A DNA stretch of 64,000 nucleotides, taken from contig NZ_JAIQZE010000011.1 in assembly GCF_020164595.1 (NCBI RefSeq), positions 48,911-112,910 on the forward strand. Direction: 5' to 3'. The DNA comes from Psychroflexus longus. GTDB lineage: Bacteria > Bacteroidota > Bacteroidia > Flavobacteriales > Flavobacteriaceae. Below the pieces are notes generated by a model. That model saw only the letters and a list, made by a program, of their open reading frames with translations. It was not told the origin of the DNA and searched no databases. The translations under genes were made by a program, and so were the position numbers. Positions 41,362-50,968 of the stretch are shown piece by piece. How positions within the stretch are numbered: position 1 is the stretch's first letter; every line of letters starts with the position of its first letter.

Positions 41362-42665
41362 TGTTTGCCTTAGTCGATTGCAATAATTTTTATGCTTCCT
41401 GCGAGCGCGTATTCGATCCCAGTTTGCGAGACAGGCCCGTGGTTATTTTATCTAATAATGATGGTTGTGTGATTGCCAGAAGTAACGAAGCTAAAGCTTT
41501 GGGTATCCCTATGGGTGCACCTACTTATAAATTTCAAAAAATTTTTAAGCAACATGACATTCAGGTGTTTTCCTCCAATTATGCCTTATACGGTGACATG
41601 AGCGCTCGAGTGATGAATATTTTGGGAACCTTTACGCCAGATGTTGAAATTTATAGTATTGATGAGTCGTTTTTAGAATTTACAGGATTTGAAGATTATG
41701 ATATGCAGGCCTACTGCGAAAAGATGAAATATGTGGTTGAAAAATCAACGGGAATTCCTATCAGTATTGGGTTAGCGCCTACAAAAGCTTTGAGCAAAAT
41801 CGCCAATAGAATTGCTAAAAAGTTTTCCGATCGTACCAAAGGTGTCTTTATTATGAAAGATGATGCCGCCAGAATAAAAGCCTTAAAATGGCTGAAAATT
41901 GAGGATGTTTGGGGAATTGGTCGTCAGCATGCCTTACGCCTGAAAAAGCATAATATTCACACGGCTTATGACTTTTCTGAACTGCCAGACGAATGGGTAA
42001 GAAAACAGATGAGCGTAGTCGGCTTGCGGCTTAAAAAAGAGCTACAAGGTCGCCGAACCCTGGAACTGGAAACACAAGCTAATAAAAAAGCGATTGCAAC
42101 CACGCGTTCTTTTGACAAGCAGTACAAAGAGTTCGATTATGTGCGTGAGCGCGTGAGTAGCTTCGCCATCAAGTCAGCGGAGAAGTTGCGGAAGCAGGGG
42201 AGTTGTTGCCAGATGGTATACGTGTTTTTAAAAACGAATAAGTTTCGCCAAGACTTGCCGCAATACCAAAATAGCATTGTGGTACAAACGGGCTATCCCA
42301 CCAACTCCAGCATAGATTTGGTGAAATTTGCGGTAGAAGGACTTAAGAAAATATACCATCCTAATTTTTATTATAAAAAAGCAGGCGTGATTGTGATGGG
42401 ACTTGTTCCTGAAAATGAGCGGCAACTCGCTTTTTTCACTGCGGAAAATCCAAAACACAAACAACTAATGCAAAAAATTGACCGGCTTAATGGTGTTTAC
42501 GGGACAGGCTTAGTGCGTTTTGGAAGTCAGGATTTGGGCAGAGTTTGGAAAATGCGTCGGGAGCATTTATCCAAACCTTACACAACAAATCTGAATGAGG
42601 TGATTGAAGTGAACTGCAAAACTGATGATGAAAAAGAAGAAGCTGAATTGAAAGTGAGTGTTTGA
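41361..42665 (+). CDS. umuC: UmuC-like Y-family DNA polymerase V catalytic subunit
   Basis: A 434-residue Y-family polymerase. The palm begins [20 protein letters not shown] with the metal Asp, the second acidic site is [10 protein letters not shown] near residue 101, and the [13 protein letters not shown] helix-hairpin-helix lies near 193. The C-terminal DUF4113 region ([11 protein letters not shown] ... [14 protein letters not shown]) is typical of UmuC. I chose ATG 41361, which overlaps the umuD stop; an upstream in-frame extension of 13 codons lies inside umuD. Confidence 0.95.
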   Translation: MFALVDCNNFYASCERVFDPSLRDRPVVILSNNDGCVIARSNEAKALGIPMGAPTYKFQKIFKQHDIQVFSSNYALYGDMSARVMNILGTFTPDVEIYSIDESFLEFTGFEDYDMQAYCEKMKYVVEKSTGIPISIGLAPTKALSKIANRIAKKFSDRTKGVFIMKDDAARIKALKWLKIEDVWGIGRQHALRLKKHNIHTAYDFSELPDEWVRKQMSVVGLRLKKELQGRRTLELETQANKKAIATTRSFDKQYKEFDYVRERVSSFAIKSAEKLRKQGSCCQMVYVFLKTNKFRQDLPQYQNSIVVQTGYPTNSSIDLVKFAVEGLKKIYHPNFYYKKAGVIVMGLVPENERQLAFFTAENPKHKQLMQKIDRLNGVYGTGLVRFGSQDLGRVWKMRREHLSKPYTTNLNEVIEVNCKTDDEKEEAELKVSV

Positions 42666-42820
42666 AATAATAAGAATAATTAGCAATCGGATCCTTATAA
42701 AAATAGAAAGATGAGAAAGCAAATAAATCCTGATCTTAAGTCAACAGAAGAAAGGATAAGCGAAACAAAATCAAGCCAGCGACGTGAATTTATTTCTTTA
42801 TTTTTGAAAAAATCAAAAGT

Positions 42821-43801
42821 ATGCTTTGTATAAAACATCAATCTACAGACCCGTATTTTAATATTGCTACAGACGAGTATATTTTCAAACATATTGAAGA
42901 AGATTGCTTCATGTTATGGCGTAATGATAATGCTATAATTGTAGGAAAACATCAGAATACGTTAGCAGAAATCAATTATGAGTATGTCAAAGAGAAGGAT
43001 ATAAAAATAGTAAGGCGCCTTTCTGGTGGAGGCGCAGTGTACCACGACTTAGGAAATTTGAATTATAGCTTCACGCGGACGGGTGAAAATTATGAAATGA
43101 TCGATTTTGAACGTTATACAGAACCTATTATAGAGGTTTTAAAAGAGCTAGGAGTCGATGCAAAATTTGAGGGTCGAAACGATCTGACCATAAATGGGAA
43201 GAAATTTTCAGGTAATGCAGAGCATGTCTTCAGAAATAAAGTTTTACATCATGGAACTTTGCTTTTTTCATCAGAAATGAAAGATATAAGCGGGGCGTTA
43301 AAGGTAAACCCTCTTAAGTATAAAGACAGAGCAACTAAGTCAATTCCAAATAGAGTGACCAATATAAGTGATCATCTTGAAGAAGATATTACAGTAGATC
43401 AATTTACAGACAAAGTAATGGATCACATTACAAGTCGCTTTGAAAATGCTAGACTTTACGAGTTTACTGAAGAGGATATTGAAAATATTCGAAAAATAAG
43501 AGATGAAAAATACTCTACTTGGGAGTGGAATTATGGTTATTTTCCAAATTACGACTTCAAGAAAGGAGCAAGAACTGAAGGTGGTACTGTTGAAGTAAAT
43601 ATGAATGTTGCTGAAGGTAAAATCAAAAACCTACGAATTACAGGAGACTTTTTTCACATAAAAGATATTTCGCCAATTGAAAAAGCTTTGGAAAATACAA
43701 AGCATGAGGAGAGTGAAATAAGAAAAGTATTAAGTCAGTTTGATTTAAAAAACTACTTTGAAAAAGTAACTGAAAATGATTTGGTTTCGATAATGTTTTA
43801 A
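42821..43801 (+). CDS. lplA: Lipoate-protein ligase
   Basis: A 326-residue ligase that activates lipoate with ATP and attaches it to 2-oxoacid dehydrogenases and GcvH. The core reads ATDEYIFKH, WRNDNAIIVGKHQN, VRRLSGGGAVYHDLGNLNYSF, and GRNDLTINGKKFSGNA, all conserved; the C-terminal accessory domain covers about residues 245-326. It stands alone: a poorly supported 40-codon frame overlaps its start. The gene-poor stretch follows. Confidence 0.95.
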   Translation: MLCIKHQSTDPYFNIATDEYIFKHIEEDCFMLWRNDNAIIVGKHQNTLAEINYEYVKEKDIKIVRRLSGGGAVYHDLGNLNYSFTRTGENYEMIDFERYTEPIIEVLKELGVDAKFEGRNDLTINGKKFSGNAEHVFRNKVLHHGTLLFSSEMKDISGALKVNPLKYKDRATKSIPNRVTNISDHLEEDITVDQFTDKVMDHITSRFENARLYEFTEEDIENIRKIRDEKYSTWEWNYGYFPNYDFKKGARTEGGTVEVNMNVAEGKIKNLRITGDFFHIKDISPIEKALENTKHEESEIRKVLSQFDLKNYFEKVTENDLVSIMF

Positions 43802-43924
43802 AAAAGTAATTAAATACTAATCTCTATAAAAGATTATTTATTTGCGGCGCTGAAGTATAAATGTAACCAAAACAAAGATATTAATGCTAAGGTAGAGCCC
43901 TCAAATCCTGGTAATAAACACAAC

Positions 43925-43975
43925 GTCTGATTATATCGAGGGGCAGAGCCCTGATATCTTAGTCTAAAAACAGAC
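43925..43975. repeat. Structured hairpin element with AGAGCCCT repeats
   Basis: Nested pairing: GTCTG (43925-43929) with CAGAC (43971-43975) encloses TATC-ga-GGGGC-aga-GCCCT-GATA (43934-43956). A related, unpaired copy GGTAGAGCCCT lies at 43891-43901. The pattern resembles a dispersed palindromic repeat; copy number cannot be tested here. Confidence 0.4.
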
Positions 43976-44583
43976 AAAAGAGGTAGATAATCGCAATCAC
44001 GATTTAAAACTATCTCAAAAATCACAATTCGAGGCTAAACACAAGTGATATTTAATACGATTCTTGAGACAAGTTGTTTCCCTAATAGAATGTACGGTAT
44101 CTATAAAAATACCCACCTAAATGACGATAATCGGGCTAGTGCGTCATCCTGTCTGCCGAATACAAGCAGATATTATACCTAAAAAATAAATTACGATAGT
44201 ATAGTCCAAATTAGTATAAGATGTCATGGCTATGACCCTTTTTAATGATTTTTGACTTAAACATTTGAGAATTATCCCGTCACCTCTGTATTCTTCTAGT
44301 AGGAAGTAGCCCTGAAGATGTTGAAGAGGTAGTGCATAAAAGCCTATATGGTAAGGGGGATAAAAAGACATCTACTAACTCCATAAATAAATTGAATAAT
44401 AAAATCTGTCCTAAAAACTTTTAGAAAAATTTTAAAAGACCAGATGAAGGAATAGGTAAATGTGATTTTTAAGCTTACTGGTATATATCATCAAGCTTAG
44501 CAGTATCAAAATCAGAAGAAAAGGAAAATATGATCTACTGAATTTGATAAAAGTAAAGCTAATGTGAAGTGGCCAAAAAACCT

Positions 44584-44591
44584 TAGCTTTG
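44584..44591 (+). promoter_or_regulatory. Candidate -7 element upstream of ychF
   Basis: TAGCTTTG fits TAnnTTTG, about 120 nt before the ychF ATG; no TTG lies at the -33 place. It overlaps one arm of the inverted repeat AAAGCTAA/TTAGCTTT. Confidence 0.35.
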
Positions 44592-44710
44592 CAACTTAAA
44601 AAATTTTAAGATTACACACTATGAAATGAGCCATATTCTATAAGTTTATTTTGACTGAAATGAATTTTGGCGAATTACATCTTACAATCTAAAACAAATA
44701 ATAAAAATAG

Positions 44711-45805
44711 ATGAAAGCAGGAATTGTAGGCCTACCCAACGTTGGAAAATCCACTTTATTTAACTCATTATCCAATGCAAAAGCGCAGAGTGCGAACTTT
44801 CCGTTTTGTACGATAGAACCCAATATTGGAGTGGTCAACGTGCCAGATCCGAGGTTGGAAAAGCTAGAGTCGTTGGTAAATCCAGAGCGAGTTGTGCCAG
44901 CTACAGTGGAAATCGTTGATATTGCTGGTTTGGTAAAAGGTGCTAGTAAAGGCGAAGGACTTGGTAATCAATTTCTTGGGAACATAAGAGAGACCGATGC
45001 AATCTTGCACGTGTTGCGTTGTTTTGACGACGATAATGTTGTGCATGTGGACGGAAATATCGACCCGATTCGGGATAAAGAAACCATCGATATTGAATTA
45101 CAATTGAAAGATCTGGAATCGGTTGAGAAAAAAATGGAAAAGACTAAACGTGCCGCCAAAACTGGAAACAAAGAAGCGCAGCGTGAAATGGGTGTTTTGG
45201 AAGCTCTAAAAATCGGATTGGAAAGTGGAACTTCTGTTCGAGCTTTGGATATTTCGGAAGAAGATCGAGCTGATTACGTAAGGCCTATGCAATTGATCAC
45301 AGACAAGCCTGTCATGTATGTGTGTAATGTGGATGAGGGTTCTGCCGTAAACGGCAATGCTCACGTGGAACACGTGAGAGAGTCTGTAAAAGGTGAAAAT
45401 GCTGAAGTCTTGGTTTTAGCTGTTGGCATTGAAGCGGATATCGCTGAATTGGATGATTATGAAGAACGTACCATGTTTCTGGAAGACATTGGTCTGCAAG
45501 AAGCTGGGGCTGGAAAATTGATACGTTCGGCGTATAGATTATTGAATCAACAGACCTATTTCACGGCTGGAAAAAAGGAAGTGAGAGCCTGGACTGTAAA
45601 AGTTGGAGCGACTGCACCTCAAGCAGCGGGAGTGATTCATACTGATTTTGAACGCGGATTTATACGTGCAGAAGTTATTAAATACGATGATTTTGTAAGT
45701 TATGGTAGTGAAGCTAAAGTTCGAGATGCAGGAAAACTGAATGTGGAAGGCAAAGAATATATTGTGAAAGATGGTGATATTATGAATTTTAGATTTAATG
45801 TCTAA
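44711..45805 (+). CDS. ychF: YchF (OLA1-like) Obg-family ATPase
   Basis: A 364-residue ribosome-associated P-loop protein that prefers ATP to GTP. G1 is GLPNVGKST (residues 7-15), G3 DIAGLVKGASKGEGLGNQFL, and the altered G4 region is YVCNVDEG. A coiled-coil hairpin (about 125-190) and a C-terminal TGS domain (RAWTVKVGATAPQAAGVIHTDFERG) complete the family pattern. It stands alone, after the gene-poor stretch. Confidence 0.97.
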   Translation: MKAGIVGLPNVGKSTLFNSLSNAKAQSANFPFCTIEPNIGVVNVPDPRLEKLESLVNPERVVPATVEIVDIAGLVKGASKGEGLGNQFLGNIRETDAILHVLRCFDDDNVVHVDGNIDPIRDKETIDIELQLKDLESVEKKMEKTKRAAKTGNKEAQREMGVLEALKIGLESGTSVRALDISEEDRADYVRPMQLITDKPVMYVCNVDEGSAVNGNAHVEHVRESVKGENAEVLVLAVGIEADIAELDDYEERTMFLEDIGLQEAGAGKLIRSAYRLLNQQTYFTAGKKEVRAWTVKVGATAPQAAGVIHTDFERGFIRAEVIKYDDFVSYGSEAKVRDAGKLNVEGKEYIVKDGDIMNFRFNV

Positions 45806-46148
45806 GTAGGTAGTAGGTTTTAGGTATTGGGCTGTAAGACTGATGACTTTCCCTAAATAGCGTTGACCGTTTTGAACTAAGAATCAGGACTTTTAGATTC
45901 AAGTCCAGATCATTCGTGAATTGAAAATCGTGTATTCGGTAAAAAACTAAATTAGTGCATGAAATGACATGAAAGGATAATTAGACACTAAATATTTTTT
46001 ACGATGATATTTATTCCTGACTTTTTAGCTACCTAATATTCGATTATACGAATACACAACTATACTAAAATTGACAACTAGCTAATTTCATTATTGTCCT
46101 GAACGTTTTTAAAGGCTTACAAAGTCTTACCTTTGCAAAAATTTTTTC
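45806..46148. other. Intergenic region before the DEAD-box gene
   Basis: About 340 nt without a convincing gene. A -7 element lies at its end, and a 6-bp inverted repeat TATTCG/CGAATA (46037-46042, 46049-46054) is the only other structure. No terminator for ychF is clear. Confidence 0.5.
46128..46135 (+). promoter_or_regulatory. Candidate -7 element of the RNA helicase pair
   Basis: TACCTTTG fits TAnnTTTG, 13 nt before the ATG at 46149. The -33 place 19 nt upstream reads GTTTTT, close to but not TTG. Confidence 0.6.
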
Positions 46149-47477
46149 ATGTTAAAGCAGTTTTCAGAATTAGGAATAAATGAGTCATTGCTAAAAAGCT
46201 TAGCTGATTTACAGATCACCATACCTACTGATGTTCAGGAGAAAACCATTCTTAATATTTTAAACCAGAGCGAGGACCTCGTCGTTTTATCCAAAACAGG
46301 AACAGGAAAAACAGCAGCTTTTGGTTTACCTTTACTTCAGTTACTGAATCAAAAAGCTAGTGAGGTGCAGGTCCTTGTTTTAGCTCCCACTAGAGAACTT
46401 GCTCAACAAATTTATAAACAGTTAGAGTCATATGCTAAGTATTTGGATTTACTACAGATGGTCTCTTTAACTGGTGGTACGCCTATAAATCCTCAAATAA
46501 AAGAGTTAAAACATGCTCCATCCTTCATAGTAGCTACACCTGGCCGTTTATTGGATCTTGTAGAACGAAAAGCTATAGATTTAAGTCGGATTACACATTT
46601 GGTCTTAGATGAAGCGGACGAAATGCTGGTTGCTCTGAAAGCAGAAGTAGATTCAATCATAAAAATGCTTCCTAAATCCAATAGAACTTTTCTTTTTACG
46701 GCTACTCTTTCGGGAAGAGTTAAGCAAGTGGTACACGACTTCATGTCTTCGAATGCATTGCAAATTGAAGTAGGGATGTCTACTAAAGGCCATCAAGGGA
46801 TTGAGCACCAATATGTTGTTGTTGAGCCAATAGAGAAATTGGAGGTGTTATTGCATTTTTTAAATTCTAGGGCTAGGCAGCGGGGGATTATTTTCTGTAA
46901 AACTAAAGCAGCTGTAAACAAATTGGCAAAAAAGTTAGCCATAAATAAATTTTCATCAGGTGCTATTCACGGAAGTCTCACTCAAGGAATAAGAGATCGT
47001 ATTTTAGGACAATTCAGAGAAGGGCATATTGATATTTTGATCGCTACTGATTTAGCTGCTCGCGGCATTGATATAAAAGCAGTTTCTTTTGTGGTCAATT
47101 ACCATTTGCCCGATACTTATGATGCTTATGTTCACAGAAGCGGACGTACGGCTAGAGCAGGAGCAGAAGGACTTTCTTTGACTATTTTACAACAAGATGA
47201 AGTCTTAGAGGTAGCTGAATTTGAAAAGGAATTAGGAATAAAGTTCAATGAAATAAAAAAAGCAGATCCTCAAAGTCTTGAGGAAAACAATACTTTATTA
47301 TGGGCTAAAAAAATATTCAAAACCAAACCCAATCGGGAGATTTCAGCTGAATTTAAAGAAAAGATCCATTCAGTATTTCATCATTTAACCAAAGAAGAAC
47401 TCATTGATAAGATACTTGCTTATCAGTTAGGTCAATCTAAGACTGAGCATACAAAAACAGAACCTTCAAAAAAATAA
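46149..47477 (+). CDS. DEAD-box RNA helicase
   Basis: A 442-residue helicase with a Q-motif region, motif I SKTGTGKT, Ia PTRELAQQ, II LDEADEML, III TATLS (TAT in place of SAT), and VI HRSGRTARAG. The C-terminal tail is basic (FKTKPNREISAEFKE, KTEHTKTEPSKK). It probably unwinds rRNA or mRNA structure. It is followed after 6 nt by a second, atypical helicase gene, and both may be one operon. Confidence 0.93.
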   Translation: MLKQFSELGINESLLKSLADLQITIPTDVQEKTILNILNQSEDLVVLSKTGTGKTAAFGLPLLQLLNQKASEVQVLVLAPTRELAQQIYKQLESYAKYLDLLQMVSLTGGTPINPQIKELKHAPSFIVATPGRLLDLVERKAIDLSRITHLVLDEADEMLVALKAEVDSIIKMLPKSNRTFLFTATLSGRVKQVVHDFMSSNALQIEVGMSTKGHQGIEHQYVVVEPIEKLEVLLHFLNSRARQRGIIFCKTKAAVNKLAKKLAINKFSSGAIHGSLTQGIRDRILGQFREGHIDILIATDLAARGIDIKAVSFVVNYHLPDTYDAYVHRSGRTARAGAEGLSLTILQQDEVLEVAEFEKELGIKFNEIKKADPQSLEENNTLLWAKKIFKTKPNREISAEFKEKIHSVFHHLTKEELIDKILAYQLGQSKTEHTKTEPSKK

Positions 47478-47483
47478 TATTCA

Positions 47484-48803
47484 ATGGCAAATTCAATAAA
47501 GTCTCAGGAAGAAATTCTGCAAAAACTAAATATTCAGTCTTTAAATCCTATGCAGGCTGAAGCTATCCCTTTAATTGAAAATAAGGCAAATACCCTGCTT
47601 TTGTCTCCAACTGGAACCGGAAAGACTTTGGCGTTTTCATTACCTGTTTTGAATAGTTTGAATCCAGAGTCTAAAGATGTTCAGGCTTTAATATTGGTGC
47701 CTTCCAGAGAACTCGCCATTCAAATAGAACAAGTGATTCGCTCGATGGGTTCAGGTTACAAAGTCAATGCGGTTTATGGAGGAAGACCTGTTTCCAAAGA
47801 TAAAATTGAAATCAAACATAATCCCGCTATTCTTATAGGAACTCCAGGACGAATTCTGGATCATTTTAATCGTGATCAATTTTCTAAAGAAAGTATCGAA
47901 ACACTAATTCTGGATGAATTTGATAAATCCCTGGAAGTGGGTTTTGAAGAAGACATGAAAGCGATCATAAATCAGTTGCCAAATCTTAACAGACGAGTAT
48001 TGACTTCAGCAACTCAAGGGGTGAAAATTCCAAATTTCGTTGGTTTGGATCAACCTAATGTCATCAACTATTTAGATAGAAAAATCAATTCTAAGCTGAG
48101 TCTTAAAACTGTAGTTTCGCCCTCTCAGAATAAGCTAAAAACTTTGGTGGAGTTGGTTCGGCATCTGGGCAATAGTCAGGGTATTGTTTTCTGTAATTTG
48201 AGAGATAGCATTGACGAAGTGAGTAGGTATTTAAGTCAAAATAATATAAGTCATACTTGTTTTTCTGGGTTAATGGAGCAAAAAGACCGGGAGCGAGCTT
48301 TGATCAAATTCAGAAACGGAAGTTCACAGCTATTAGTGGCAACCGATCTTGCAGCTCGAGGAATCGATATTCCTGAGATGCAATTTATTATCCATTATGA
48401 ACTCCCACGTCACGAGGAAGAATTCATTCACAGAAACGGGAGAACAGCAAGAGTCAATGCTGAAGGAACTGCGTATATTTTAAAATGGGAACGCGAGGCT
48501 TTACCTGAATTTATTAATGAGGTTGAAAAAGCGGATATTTCTAAAAAAACTACTCTAAAACCCAGACACTGGGAAACCCTGTTTGTTTCTGGAGGTCGAA
48601 GAGACAAAATTTCAAAAGGAGATATTGCAGGATTATTCTTTAAGCAAGGCGGGCTCAATAAGGATCAGTTAGGGACTATAGAGTTGAAACCAGACTGTGC
48701 ATTTGTTGGTGTTCCATCAAAAATGGCTGATGCCTTAGTAGATAAATTAAACAACTCCAGATTGAAAACTAAAAAAGTCCGCATCAGGATTCTTGATTCA
48801 TAA
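47484..48803 (+). CDS. DbpA-like RNA helicase with DEFD motif
   Basis: A 439-residue helicase like the DEAD-box family, with motif I SPTGTGKT, Ia PSRELAIQ and VI HRNGRTARV. Motif II reads LDEFDKSLE, so the DEAD box is DEFD, and motif III is TSATQG. The C-terminal 70 residues (GGRRDKISKGDIAGLFFKQGG, then KKVRIRIL) look like the RNA-binding domain of DbpA/CsdA. A role in large-subunit assembly is likely from that domain. The start lies 6 nt after the previous helicase. Confidence 0.88.
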   Translation: MANSIKSQEEILQKLNIQSLNPMQAEAIPLIENKANTLLLSPTGTGKTLAFSLPVLNSLNPESKDVQALILVPSRELAIQIEQVIRSMGSGYKVNAVYGGRPVSKDKIEIKHNPAILIGTPGRILDHFNRDQFSKESIETLILDEFDKSLEVGFEEDMKAIINQLPNLNRRVLTSATQGVKIPNFVGLDQPNVINYLDRKINSKLSLKTVVSPSQNKLKTLVELVRHLGNSQGIVFCNLRDSIDEVSRYLSQNNISHTCFSGLMEQKDRERALIKFRNGSSQLLVATDLAARGIDIPEMQFIIHYELPRHEEEFIHRNGRTARVNAEGTAYILKWEREALPEFINEVEKADISKKTTLKPRHWETLFVSGGRRDKISKGDIAGLFFKQGGLNKDQLGTIELKPDCAFVGVPSKMADALVDKLNNSRLKTKKVRIRILDS

Positions 48804-48981
48804 TTGATTTTAAGAAGCAAGACTGTTAGATACAAGGCATCTGAGAATCGGTAAACTGAATGTGGAAGATGTGATTAAATTTAATTACTTAGTTTTTGAG
48901 TTGTTGAGTTTTTGAACAAATAATTAGTCGGTTAATTGAATTTTATTTTTCCTTAAAGATGTATCAAAACATAAAGTAAAG

Positions 48982-49010
48982 TTGAAATGCTCTTGACTTT
49001 CATACCTTTG
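48982..49010 (+). promoter_or_regulatory. Promoter of the ABC exporter gene
   Basis: TTG (48982-48984), 18-nt spacer and TACCTTTG (49003-49010). The leader to the ATG is about 50 nt. Confidence 0.78.
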
Positions 49011-49065
49011 CCATAGGCTTTGTGTTCTTTGCTTTAAATTTCACAATACAATTGATAATCCATTT

Positions 49066-50874
49066 ATGGCTAAACCACGCAATAAAAAAAGCAATTTTTC
49101 TTCTTTAAAGTTTGTTCCCAGATTTTTAGGAAAAGTCTACAGAACCAATCCTGGGCTTTTTATTGCTAATGTGATTTTGAGATTGCTCAAATCTTTAATT
49201 CCAATTGCGCTGCTATGGGTAGGGAAGGAAATCATTGATGAAGTCATCTTTCAGGTTGACCTGGATACAAAAGAATTAAATCGCTTGTATTGGCTTATCG
49301 GTATTGAATTGTTTTTGGCGATTATTAGTGACGTTTTCAATAGATTAATCGGTCTTACCGATGGATTGCTCGGCGATTTATATTCCAATTCTTCTTCTAT
49401 AGAATTAATTCAGAAAACGGCTAAAGTGGAACTGGCAAGTCTGGAAGATTCTGAATTTTACGACAAACTTGAACGTGCCAGACAACAAACGACGAGTCGG
49501 GTCACTTTAATGTCAAATGTCTTGTCACAAATTCAAGATATCATTACCATTATTTCTTTAATTTCCGGACTGATTTATTTTTATCCTATTCTGATTTTGC
49601 TGCTCGTTATTTCAATTATTCCGTCATTTATTAATGAGTTAAAATACAGTCAGTCGACTTATTCTCTTCAAAAAAGCTGGACGCCAGAACGCCGCGAATT
49701 GGACTATATGCGAATGATTGGGGCCAGTGATATTACAGCCAAAGAGATCAAATTGTTTGGTTTAGCTGATTTTATCAGCAATACGTTTAAACGAATTTCC
49801 GATAAGTATTATTTAGCCAACCGAAAGCTAGCTATCAAAAAAAGCTTGTGGGGTGGAACCTTCCATATTTTAGGAGATCTGGCCTATTATGGAGCTTATA
49901 TATTTATAGTTTTGAAAGCTGTTGCTGGGTTTGTTACTATTGGAGATTTAACCTTTTTGGCAGGTTCGTTCAGTCGACTGAGAGGTCAACTGCAAACTGT
50001 GTTTTCCCGATTTTCCAACATTACCCAAAGTGCAATGTACCTTCAGGATTACTTCGAATTTGTGGATATGGATTTCAGCAATACTAGTTCAGATTCTTTT
50101 AGAGAAGCTCCTACAGAGTTTAAAGATCGCATTCGTTTTGAAAACGTAAGTTTTCGCTATCCACAATCCGAAAAAAATGTATTGAACTCAATTTCTTTTG
50201 ATTTACTAAAAGGAGAGAAATTAGCCTTGGTAGGGGAGAACGGGGCTGGAAAAACTACTTTGATTAAATTACTTCTTAGATTGTACGAGCCGACGGAAGG
50301 ACAGATTTTGATGGACGGAGTTCCCGTGCAAGAGTATCGCAAGCAAGATTATCAAAAAATGCTGGGCGCTATTTTTCAGGATTTCGTCAAGTATTACTTA
50401 ACGGCAAAAATTAATATTGCGGTTGGCAATATTGATGAAGAACACAATACTGAAAAAATCAAAAACGCTGCAGTACAAAGTTTGGCCAATGACGTGATCG
50501 AGAGTTTACCCGAGGGCTACGAACAAGGTTTAGGGCGCCGATTCAAAAAAGGCGCAGAGCTATCCGGCGGGCAATGGCAAAAGATCGCTTTGGCACGAGC
50601 CTACATGTCTGATGCGCCGATTATTATTTTAGATGAACCCACTTCAGCACTAGATGCTAGGGCAGAATCTGAAGTTTTTCAGCGATTTATTGCCTTAACC
50701 GAAGACCGCACTAGTATCATTATTTCTCATCGCTTTTCAACTGTTAGAATGGCTGATCGGATTTTAGTACTTCAAGGCGGAGAGATTTTGGAAATGGGAA
50801 CGCATGAAGAACTTTTAGCTAACCCACAATTGTATGCTGAATTGTATGAATTACAGGCAGAAGGTTACCGCTAA
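49066..50874 (+). CDS. ABC exporter, fused permease and ATPase
   Basis: A 602-residue half transporter of the type IV exporter class. Six membrane spans lie in about residues 30-330, then a nucleotide-binding domain with Walker A GENGAGKTT near residue 388, signature LSGGQWQK near 501, Walker B IIILDEPTSALD and the H-loop IISHRFST. The permease part is divergent, as often in the lipid or drug exporters of Bacteroidota, and the substrate cannot be read. It should act as a homodimer. Confidence 0.93.
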   Translation: MAKPRNKKSNFSSLKFVPRFLGKVYRTNPGLFIANVILRLLKSLIPIALLWVGKEIIDEVIFQVDLDTKELNRLYWLIGIELFLAIISDVFNRLIGLTDGLLGDLYSNSSSIELIQKTAKVELASLEDSEFYDKLERARQQTTSRVTLMSNVLSQIQDIITIISLISGLIYFYPILILLLVISIIPSFINELKYSQSTYSLQKSWTPERRELDYMRMIGASDITAKEIKLFGLADFISNTFKRISDKYYLANRKLAIKKSLWGGTFHILGDLAYYGAYIFIVLKAVAGFVTIGDLTFLAGSFSRLRGQLQTVFSRFSNITQSAMYLQDYFEFVDMDFSNTSSDSFREAPTEFKDRIRFENVSFRYPQSEKNVLNSISFDLLKGEKLALVGENGAGKTTLIKLLLRLYEPTEGQILMDGVPVQEYRKQDYQKMLGAIFQDFVKYYLTAKINIAVGNIDEEHNTEKIKNAAVQSLANDVIESLPEGYEQGLGRRFKKGAELSGGQWQKIALARAYMSDAPIIILDEPTSALDARAESEVFQRFIALTEDRTSIIISHRFSTVRMADRILVLQGGEILEMGTHEELLANPQLYAELYELQAEGYR

Positions 50875-50939
50875 AAACAAGGCTTAAGATTATATTTTCA
50901 AGACTTTAAAATAGATGTATTTCAGGCGTTATTTAGTCG

Positions 50940-50947
50940 TAATTTTG
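50940..50947 (+). promoter_or_regulatory. Candidate -7 element of the J-KTSC gene
   Basis: TAATTTTG fits TAnnTTTG, 21 nt before the ATG at 50969. The -33 box is not evident. Confidence 0.5.
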
Positions 50948-50968
50948 CAGACTTAAATATTTTTAGTG

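Larger units (their letters stand above)
43802..44710. other. Gene-poor intergenic stretch of 0.9 kb
   Basis: No frame in this stretch has convincing coding character. It holds a structured part (43925-43975), two copies of an AGAGCCCT-containing motif (about 43891-43901 and 43941-43952), an inverted repeat TAAGCTT/AAGCTTA (44470-44476, 44493-44499), another AAAGCTAA/TTAGCTTT (44555-44562, 44583-44590), and a candidate -7 element just before ychF. It may hold an unannotated RNA, a decayed gene, or repeats. Confidence 0.5.

Noticed and set aside
42711..42833. A 40-codon frame before lplA
   Set aside because: It overlaps the lplA start by 13 nt, has no recognisable family or strong ribosome site, and its charged composition can arise by chance in AT-rich DNA.
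43834..44371. Two short minus-strand frames in the gene-poor stretch (43834-44025 and 44144-44371)
   Set aside because: Neither resembles a known protein; the first reads through the hairpin repeat and the second has no start context. I could not show that they are remnants of one gene.
46037..46054. Inverted repeat TATTCG/CGAATA before the DEAD-box gene
   Set aside because: The arms are only 6 nt with a 6-nt spacer, expected by chance at this base composition; no neighbouring regulator.
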